A stretch of 23,920 nt of DNA from a virus: the IMG/VR virus record IMGVR_UViG_3300036852_000164, positions 1 to 23,920 of that record, one strand, 5' to 3'. Under the pieces are notes generated by a model. The model worked only from the letters and a program-made list of their open reading frames with translations. It made no database searches and was not told the origin of the DNA. Positions 19,394 to 23,920 of this stretch are shown piece after piece (position 1 is the first letter of the stretch; the number at the start of each line of letters is the position of its first letter). Made by a program: the position numbers and the translations under genes.

Positions 19394-20101
19394 CTACCAG
19401 TTGGCCCAGAAGCGGCGCATCCGCTCGCGCGCGGCGGCCAGGGTCATGGTCTTGTCGCGGCACACGGCGTCGAACAGGCGCACCTCCAAGCGGTCCTTGC
19501 GCTGCTTCTCGGCCGCATCGACCTCGGGCCAGATGTTCCTTGGGGTGGATTCGCCGCCGGCCCAACGGGCGACGAGGTGGTCCCACTCGGCGACGTGGGC
19601 TGTCGGGGGCAGGTAATACGCGGCCAGGACCCGGCGTTTCTGCGCCGCGGTAAGCTCACGGCGCTTGTTGTAGTCGGGGCGGCACACGCCGTCGGTGCTC
19701 GGGATGACGGCGCCCGGGGTGACGTCGGGACGGGGACAGCCGACCACGACCATCGGGCAACCGCCGGCCGGGGCTGGGACGTACCCGGTCGTCGCCGGGG
19801 CGGTGGTGGCGGTCGTGGGCGGCTCGTCGGGGAACGCCGTCGTCGGGTCGGGCGCGCGGGTGCAGCCGGCCAGGACGAGGGTTCCCAGCAGCGCGGCCAG
19901 GGGCAACGCCCGGCCGAACGCCCGGTAGAACGCGCGCAGGACGAACCCGCCCTGGGAGACCAGTGCCGCCTTCGCGAGCTCCTGGCCGGCCCGTTCGCCC
20001 AGTTCGGTGCAGTCCATCTCGTCGGGGTGCAGCTCGACGGTGACCGGGACGGTGTGCTGGCGGACCAGGTCGTGCCGCTGTCCGCGGGGCTGGCCGGTCA
20101 C
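19394..20101 (-). CDS. Membrane-anchored or exported HNH-like nuclease (235 aa)
   Basis: GTG 20101 with GGGAG upstream. A 60-residue polar N-terminus is followed by a hydrophobic segment ending in a lipobox-like LVLAGC (ALPLAALLGTLVLAGC), a Thr/Pro-rich spacer (DEPPTTATTAPATTG), and a C-terminal domain with WDHLVARWAGGES, NIWPEVDAAEKQRKDRLEVR and VCRDKTMTLAAARERM. That domain matches the DH..P..GG...NLWP...KD.LE pattern of small HNH nucleases often found as exported bacterial proteins. The segment begins too far in for a normal signal peptide, so it may be a membrane anchor with the nuclease outside. It could degrade incoming DNA. The start is uncertain, which affects topology. Confidence 0.68.
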   Translation of the reverse strand: MTGQPRGQRHDLVRQHTVPVTVELHPDEMDCTELGERAGQELAKAALVSQGGFVLRAFYRAFGRALPLAALLGTLVLAGCTRAPDPTTAFPDEPPTTATTAPATTGYVPAPAGGCPMVVVGCPRPDVTPGAVIPSTDGVCRPDYNKRRELTAAQKRRVLAAYYLPPTAHVAEWDHLVARWAGGESTPRNIWPEVDAAEKQRKDRLEVRLFDAVCRDKTMTLAAARERMRRFWANW

Positions 20102-20139
20102 GGGGCCGCTCCCAGGCGCCGTTTCGTCGCCGGGGCCGA

Positions 20140-20225
20140 GGAAGGCCTGCCCCACCCGGCGGACGACCGCGCAGGCCAAGGAACGAAGGCCTGCGCGGTC
20201 GTCCGCCGGGTGGGGCAGGCCTTCC
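20140..20225. repeat. Perfect 38-bp inverted repeat, 10-base loop
   Basis: The left arm (20140-20177) and right arm (20188-20225) are exact reverse complements over all 38 bases, with a 10-base spacer (AAGGAACGAA). It fills most of the 136-base gap between the cytosine methyltransferase stop (20238) and the next start (20101). As RNA from either strand it would form an extremely stable hairpin. There is no flanking T-run. Far longer than a normal terminator; see findings. Confidence 0.95.
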
Positions 20226-20237
20226 GTTCTTGTCTGG

Positions 20238-21317
20238 TCATGCGGTGGCCTCCATGCGCCGCCAGAGCAGTTCGAGGGCGAGGGCGCCCTGCTGGGGCAC
20301 GACGGCATTGCCAAGGGCGGTCACCCGCTGGACGCGGTTGGGGAGGCTCTTGGCGATGACCGTGCGAGGCGGCTCCCACGGGTACTGCGCGGCGCCCTGC
20401 GGGGCCGGCCAGCGGTGGCCGTCCAGCCCTCGGGGAAGCCCATCAGGCCCTCCACCCATGCCGGGTTCAGGCAACTCCCCGCCATGTCCGGCAGCTGGGC
20501 GCCCCTGGCCTGCTGCTTGGCCGTCCGCTCGCCGTGGTGGTCGCGGGCCATCGGCGTCGGCCAGAGGGTGACCGCCTGGGGCAGCGACGGCGTGCCCGTG
20601 CCGTGGCGGGCACTCGGGCCACCCTTCGCGCCGTCCGTGGACAGCGACGTCGGCCAGAGCCTGACCACCGCCATCAGTCCGTAGCCGCTCGGTGTGCCGA
20701 TGTCCGGCCGGTTGTAGAGCCCCGAGACCGTTGGGGTCGGCCAGCGGGCCGCGCCCGTCAGGGTCGGGTTCCCGCTGCCGTAGGTCGCGCTGGTCCGCTC
20801 CGAGTCGGCCGCCGTGGGCGTAGGCCAGGATGAAGACCCGTGCCCGTTCGTGCGGGGCGCCAGCGTCGGATGCGCGGACGCAGACCCATTCCGCATTGAA
20901 CCCGAGCGTGGCCAGGTCACCAAGGATCGCCTCGACAGGTGCCGGCCGGTATCGCCCGTCATCTCGCCAAGGGGAAAGGAGCCCTGCCGGGGCCTCCACG
21001 AACGCGTAGCGAGGTCGTAGTCCGCGAAGGAACCGAGCCATCTCGGGCCAGAGCCAGCGGTCATCGTTGGTCACCTTCCGTTTCCCGGCGGTGGAGAACG
21101 GCTGGCACGGCGGCCCGCCGAAGACAAGGTTGACGGGTTCGAGCACGGCCGGGTCGAGGGCCTTGATGTCGCCGTGGCGCGGCGTGGCGGGCCAGTGCCG
21201 CTCGAGGACGGCCGTGCAGTACGGGTCCACCTCAACCTGCCAAGCGACCTCGAAGCCGTGCGCTTCGACGGCGAGGTCCAATCCGCCCACGCCACTGAAG
21301 AGGCTGCCGGCCTTCAC
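20238..21317 (-). CDS. C5-cytosine DNA methyltransferase
   Basis: A 359-residue protein. LFSGVGGLDLA (6-16) is SAM motif I, GGPPCQPFS (67-75) is the catalytic loop with Cys71, FVEAPAGLL (106-114) is at motif VI, where most enzymes read ENV, GAPHERARVF (153-162) is motif VIII, and LGNAVVPQ (335-342) is motif X. The region between VIII and X, where target recognition lies, has four repeats of the form LADxxG and looks low in complexity. It methylates cytosine at an unknown site, probably to protect phage DNA. Start is GTG 21317. No cognate restriction enzyme is visible. The same DNA has a second long open frame (separate entry). Confidence 0.9.
   Translation of the reverse strand: MKAGSLFSGVGGLDLAVEAHGFEVAWQVEVDPYCTAVLERHWPATPRHGDIKALDPAVLEPVNLVFGGPPCQPFSTAGKRKVTNDDRWLWPEMARFLRGLRPRYAFVEAPAGLLSPWRDDGRYRPAPVEAILGDLATLGFNAEWVCVRASDAGAPHERARVFILAYAHGGRLGADQRDLRQREPDPDGRGPLADPNGLGALQPAGHRHTERLRTDGGGQALADVAVHGRREGWPECPPRHGHAVAAPGGHPLADADGPRPPRRADGQAAGQGRPAAGHGGELPEPGMGGGPDGLPRGLDGHRWPAPQGAAQYPWEPPRTVIAKSLPNRVQRVTALGNAVVPQQGALALELLWRRMEATA
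20321..21064 (-). CDS. Overlapping frame with WPTP repeats inside the cytosine methyltransferase gene
   Basis: A 247-codon ORF on the same strand, entirely inside the C5 methyltransferase gene but in another frame. It reads LGSFADYDLATRSWRPRQGS, LVTWPRSGSMRNGSASAHPT, then WPTPTAADS, WPTPTVSG, WPTSLSTDG and WPTPMARDH, and LNPAWVEGLMGFPEGWT. I recall phage proteins with repeated WPTP motifs and LNP..V.WLMG.P.GWT, sometimes annotated as methyltransferase companions. Starts at ATG 21064, with no evident ribosome site. The methyltransferase frame is clearly real at both ends, so this is either genuine overprinting or a recurrent frame shadow. Confidence 0.35.
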   Translation of the reverse strand: MTAGSGPRWLGSFADYDLATRSWRPRQGSFPLGEMTGDTGRHLSRRSLVTWPRSGSMRNGSASAHPTLAPRTNGHGSSSWPTPTAADSERTSATYGSGNPTLTGAARWPTPTVSGLYNRPDIGTPSGYGLMAVVRLWPTSLSTDGAKGGPSARHGTGTPSLPQAVTLWPTPMARDHHGERTAKQQARGAQLPDMAGSCLNPAWVEGLMGFPEGWTATAGRPRRAPRSTRGSRLARSSPRASPTASSG

Positions 21318-21342
21318 CGGCTCACCGCCGACGGGTGCTCAG

Positions 21343-21834
21343 CTACGCGGCGCGGCGGGCGGTGGTGCCGTGCGGGGCGCGGCGGCCGAGGCGGTTGAGC
21401 TTGCCCCAGCCGACGACCATGGGGGTGGTGAGCCACAAGCCGCGTTCGAGGTCGGAGAAGATCCACTCCGACCACCAGTGGACCGAGAAACGGTACGGCT
21501 TGCGGTAGGGCTCGCGCGTCACCGGGTCGTCGACCACGCGGTAGGCCAGGTGGTGGCGTTCGCACAACCACAGGACCTGCCAGGGCCGTTCCCACCCGTA
21601 CGAGCGGATATCCCAATGGTGAAGGTGCAGTGGGCCAGCGCAGCGCCAGCGGGCGGCGCAGCGGTAGCCGCGCCGGGCGGTCACGGCGGCGGCCAGGGCG
21701 GCCCAGTCGTCCGACTGCCGGTAGGCGCGCCGCTTGTCGTTGGGGATGCGGCCTTTCGCCCAGGGCCAGATGATGGTGAAGAAGACCACGGCCCAGAGGC
21801 AGTAGATCCCGAACCAGATCAGCGTTCCGCGCAT
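21343..21834 (-). CDS. Membrane-anchored HNH-like protein (163 aa)
   Basis: ATG 21834 (a TTG at 21843 is possible; neither has a clear ribosome site). A single N-terminal membrane helix (IWFGIYCLWAVVFFTIIWPW) is followed by a basic helix and an HNH-like core: CAARWRC, then LHLHHWDIRSYG and VLWLCERHH. The Cys pair, the His-His and the final C..HH arrangement fit a treble-clef nuclease. The C-terminal part is Trp-rich (YRFSVHWWSEWIF) and ends basic. With a basic segment after the helix, the nuclease domain most likely faces the cytoplasm. Next to a DNA methyltransferase, it may act as a nuclease with that enzyme protecting self DNA, but this is inference. Confidence 0.65.
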   Translation of the reverse strand: MRGTLIWFGIYCLWAVVFFTIIWPWAKGRIPNDKRRAYRQSDDWAALAAAVTARRGYRCAARWRCAGPLHLHHWDIRSYGWERPWQVLWLCERHHLAYRVVDDPVTREPYRKPYRFSVHWWSEWIFSDLERGLWLTTPMVVGWGKLNRLGRRAPHGTTARRAA

Positions 21835-21867
21835 TTGGGACAATGTACGCCCGGCGGTGGGGCGGCG

Positions 21868-22119
21868 TCACGGGGTCACCTCACCGGGAGGATCGGTGGC
21901 GAGGCGTTCGAGGATCCGGCGGTTGCGCTCGATCGAGGCGCGCAGCCGCGCTTGGAACTCGGGGTCGGCGCGGCGGGCAGCGACGTGGGCGGCGACGGCC
22001 TGGCGGATCGCCTCGGATGACGGGATGCCGTCGGTCTCGGCCACGGCGGCGAGGTCCTCGGCGAGGGCGTCGGGCAGGCGCACGGTCGTCGGCTTCTGGT
22101 GGTCGTTCGGGGACGTCAC
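21868..22119 (-). CDS. Ribbon-helix-helix DNA-binding protein (83 aa)
   Basis: GTG 22119 overlaps the upstream stop (GTGA). KPTTVRLPDALAEDLAAVAE is the strand and first helix of a CopG/Arc-like fold, and IPSSEAIRQAVAAHVAARRA the second helix. The C-terminal part is a charged helix (EFQARLRASIERNRRILERL). Such proteins are dimeric repressors, often antitoxins; no toxin partner is evident next door (the following gene is the HNH-like protein, the previous one hypothetical). It may regulate this small operon. Confidence 0.78.
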   Translation of the reverse strand: MTSPNDHQKPTTVRLPDALAEDLAAVAETDGIPSSEAIRQAVAAHVAARRADPEFQARLRASIERNRRILERLATDPPGEVTP

Positions 22120-22367
22120 GGCCTCACCTCTTGCAGCATGCGTAGCTCGGTCACGCCGGGCAGCGCCCAGTGATCCGGCACGCGCTCGTACGGCCCACCG
22201 CCGTGGCTGATGAGTTGGCCGGCGAGGTCGGCGGCGGTGCGGTCCCACCATGGGTGGCCGCACGGCGGGCTGGTGCCCTGCTCGCACACCCAAGCGAGGT
22301 CATTGGCCACGTCCGGGCCGCCGACGGCGTAGCCCCAGACCAATATCTGGAAGCGGAAATCGTTCAC
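22116..22367 (-). CDS. Hypothetical protein (83 aa)
   Basis: GTG 22367 forms GTGA with the upstream membrane-protein stop, so it is preferred to the ATG at 22379. It opens NDFRFQILVWGYAVGGPDVA and continues with CEQGTSPPCGHPWWDRTAAD and HGGGPYERVPDHWALPGVTE. Two Cys and one His might bind a metal. No family recognised. Coupled at both ends by four-base overlaps. Confidence 0.6.
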   Translation of the reverse strand: MNDFRFQILVWGYAVGGPDVANDLAWVCEQGTSPPCGHPWWDRTAADLAGQLISHGGGPYERVPDHWALPGVTELRMLQEVRP

Positions 22368-23194
22368 CGCCACCTCCAAACGGGTTCGCGGTCCCGGAAC
22401 AGCGGTTCGGGGATGCCGAAGTCGTCCGGCTCGGGCGGCGGCGTCGTCCGGGGCCGGACGGTGGCCGGCTCGGGCTCGCGTGCTGCGTCGCTGGCGGTGG
22501 GTGGGGCGGGCTGGGTCGGCGCGGCACGGTGGGCGCGGACCGCGGCGCGGAGCTCGCTGGTGGTGTGCTCTGAGGGTTTGAGGCCGGCGCGGCGGGCGTG
22601 GATCGCCAGGTCCCGGACCAGCATGCGGTCAATGTCGTCGGGGGGGCGGGGCAGGGCGGGCGGTGGGCGGCCGGTGACGGCACGCTGGCCGTGGCGGGTG
22701 ATCCAGCCCAGGCCGCGGCGGCCCAGGCCCATCGCGCGGCGGTGTTCTGCGGTCTGCTGGACCCGGCGGGTCTCGGCCGACCACGCCAGCGGGTTGGTGA
22801 GGTAGCCCAGCCGGCCGGTGACGACCCGCCAGGCGACGAACGCGGCGGCGACCAGCGCCACGACGCGGACGGTGCGGCCGGTCGCGTCGCCGAGCGCGGC
22901 GGGGAGCAGCATCCCGGCGGCCACGTTCACCCAGGCGACGGCGGCGAAGACCAGCGCGAGGCCGCCGTACAGCAGCAGGTGGCGCAGGCCCCAGCGATGG
23001 ACGACCCACAGGCCCAGCGCGAGCAGGACGGTTCCGGCGGCGTAGGGGCTGGCCTTGAGGTAGTACAGCGCCCAGCCGGCCGCGACCCAGACCAGCAGGG
23101 TGGCGGGCGCGCGGCGGAGCAGGATCCCGGCGGCCAGGGCCAGGCCGGTCCACAGCAGGACGCCGGCCAGTGCGGGGTCCAGGTCGGCGGGCAT
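22364..23194 (-). CDS. Multi-pass membrane protein with Pro-rich cytoplasmic tail (276 aa)
   Basis: ATG 23194 overlaps the previous stop (ATGA). The first 130 residues hold about five hydrophobic helices: LAGVLLWTGLALAAGILL, TLLVWVAAGWALYYL, AAGTVLLALGLWVVHRW, LLLYGGLALVFAAVAWV and VRVVALVAAAFVAWRVV. A charged segment (WSAETRRVQQTAEHRRAMG) and a long Pro/Arg/Thr-rich disordered tail follow. No transport or enzymatic motif is visible. Prophages carry similar proteins for superinfection exclusion, and conjugative elements for membrane complexes; either is a guess. Confidence 0.75.
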   Translation of the reverse strand: MPADLDPALAGVLLWTGLALAAGILLRRAPATLLVWVAAGWALYYLKASPYAAGTVLLALGLWVVHRWGLRHLLLYGGLALVFAAVAWVNVAAGMLLPAALGDATGRTVRVVALVAAAFVAWRVVTGRLGYLTNPLAWSAETRRVQQTAEHRRAMGLGRRGLGWITRHGQRAVTGRPPPALPRPPDDIDRMLVRDLAIHARRAGLKPSEHTTSELRAAVRAHRAAPTQPAPPTASDAAREPEPATVRPRTTPPPEPDDFGIPEPLFRDREPVWRWR

Positions 23195-23571
23195 CAGAAC
23201 GGCATCTCCGGATCATCGTCGTCGTCGTCCCCGTCGTCAGGGTCGAACGTGTCGGCCTCGGACAGGTGCGGCTGTCGTGGGGCGGGCAGCTCCCACCGTT
23301 GGACGGGGGCGGGCTGGCCAAGCTTGGCGACCACGCGGGCGGTGTCCTCCGTCGTCGGGGTCAGGCAGTAGACCGCCTGCGGCGAGTAGAACTGCGTCGC
23401 GGCCGTGGTTGTGCCTGACTCAACGTCGATGTTCGTGATCGGGTCGCCTGGGACGTCCAGGCGCAAGAACGCGGCCCCGGCGATCTCTTGCTCGCGGACG
23501 TAGCCGGCGAGGCGGCGGTGGCCCATCAGCTCAAGGATGGCCCAGCCTTCGTAGGTGGCCTGGTCGGTCAC
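23194..23571 (-). CDS. Acidic-tail phage protein (125 aa)
   Basis: GTG 23571 overlaps the preceding stop (GTGA). EGWAILELMGHRRLAGYVRE begins a compact strand-rich domain that includes AAFLRLDVPGDPITNIDVES and FYSPQAVYCLTPTTEDTARV. I recognise W..LELMGHRRLAG and YS..A.Y...PT.E.TAR from a family frequent in phages and prophages, of unknown function. The C-terminus is a run of Asp ending DDDDDDPEMPF, much like the acidic tip of single-stranded DNA binding proteins (DDDIPF). It may therefore contact host replication or repair factors that read that tip. A split paralogue lies at 18564-18873. Confidence 0.75.
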   Translation of the reverse strand: MTDQATYEGWAILELMGHRRLAGYVREQEIAGAAFLRLDVPGDPITNIDVESGTTTAATQFYSPQAVYCLTPTTEDTARVVAKLGQPAPVQRWELPAPRQPHLSEADTFDPDDGDDDDDDPEMPF

Positions 23572-23738
23572 GCGGCAGCCTTCGAGGTCGCGCCGGTGAA
23601 CATGTCAGCGATGGCCTTGGCGATCTGATGGGCGACCGGGACCGTCACGTACTTGTCGATCAACAGCATCGCGACCGCGACGAACAACAGCGACACGATC
23701 GCGTAGACGATCATCTGGCCGATGGTCATGTTCCGCAC
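23568..23738 (-). CDS. Single-helix membrane protein (56 aa)
   Basis: Start chosen at GTG 23738, eight bases after AAGGAGG; the ATG at 23744 is only two bases from it and that at 23729 is too far. The helix MIVYAIVSLLFVAVAMLLID is followed by an amphipathic, mostly helical tail (YVTVPVAHQIAKAIADMFTG). One short N-terminal part outside, tail inside is likely. Small size and one helix would fit a holin-like or accessory membrane protein. It ends in a GTGA overlap with the acidic-tail gene. Confidence 0.68.
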   Translation of the reverse strand: MRNMTIGQMIVYAIVSLLFVAVAMLLIDKYVTVPVAHQIAKAIADMFTGATSKAAA

Positions 23739-23754
23739 TGGCATTACCTCCTTG

Positions 23755-23920
23755 CTATTGCCACTTCCGAGTACCGATGGCGCCGTAGATTCCGGTCACG
23801 CGGGTCGTCGGCGCCCCCTGGTCGGCAGGGTGGGAATTGGCTGGTTGCTGGTATGGCGTCAGGTGCGCCTGGACCTCCTGCAACGTGCCGTCGGGATTCC
23901 GCCACCAGCCCCGCCCACGC
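23755..23920 (-). CDS. C-terminal part of an unknown protein (runs off right edge)
   Basis: The last 54 codons of a gene that begins beyond the window. The stop is TAG (23755-23757), 16 bases before the next start. The sequence GRGWWRNPDGTLQEVQAHLT, then Pro/Gln-rich YQQPANSHPADQGAPTTRV and ending GIYGAIGTRKWQ, has sensible composition in this frame and stop-poor, Arg-rich noise in others. WWRNPDGT might be a small Trp-rich motif. Nothing more can be said. Confidence 0.5.
   Translation of the reverse strand, partial: RGRGWWRNPDGTLQEVQAHLTPYQQPANSHPADQGAPTTRVTGIYGAIGTRKWQ

Noticed and set aside
21868-22367. Toxin-antitoxin pair made of the ribbon-helix-helix protein and the 83-aa gene beside it
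   Set aside because: The partner shows no RelE, MazF, PIN or Fic-like motif, and the pair is part of a longer coupled operon.
1-23920. CRISPR array, tRNA genes, integrase and attachment site
   Set aside because: I looked for regularly spaced repeats, cloverleaf-like stretches, recombinase motifs and long direct repeats by eye and saw none; a tRNA scan and repeat search would settle it.

Overview
The window is GC-rich DNA (my estimate is about 70%) with many GTG starts and tightly overlapping genes. Gene content points to a tailed phage or prophage of a high-GC actinobacterium: large terminase, HK97-type portal, ClpP-like prohead protease and HK97-fold capsid sit in canonical order, surrounded by tens of small phage-type proteins. 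I see no integrase, lysis gene, tail gene, tRNA or CRISPR array, so free phage and prophage cannot be told apart. All but one gene run on the minus strand, so the biological reading order is right to left. No gene-free stretch exceeds about 140 bases.

Right part (23920 to about 12800) is an early or accessory region of very small genes. It holds two DNA methyltransferases (a C5-cytosine enzyme and an MT-A70 adenine enzyme carrying an embedded helix-turn-helix), an XRE regulator, a ribbon-helix-helix protein, several membrane or exported proteins, two HNH-type nucleases fused to export or membrane segments, and an unusual run of small CxxC zinc-ribbon proteins. Neighbours commonly overlap by four bases (GTGA or ATGA), which implies translational coupling. 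Two genes here are split by a +1 frame change, and the cytosine methyltransferase gene has a second long reading frame that also looks like a phage protein family.

Middle part (about 12800 to 4450) is the packaging and head module: an exported protein, two HNH endonucleases, a zinc-ribbon protein, a convincing intrinsic terminator, small and large terminase, a small membrane protein, portal, protease and capsid. A conserved-looking Cys motif lies between portal and protease in the protease frame but has no start codon.

Left part (about 4450 to 1) begins with three small phage proteins and then holds a cassette that looks like sugar chemistry: a double-domain GT-A glycosyltransferase, a class I SAM methyltransferase, a 53-residue basic peptide, an FAD-dependent oxidoreductase of the type seen in polysaccharide clusters, and the start of a second family 2 glycosyltransferase. 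A lone plus-strand winged-helix gene sits inside it, with two direct repeats in the divergent intergenic region that could be its operator. My main inference is that this cassette builds or attaches a modified glycan, most likely on virion proteins because it lies just downstream of the capsid gene, and that it is locally regulated.
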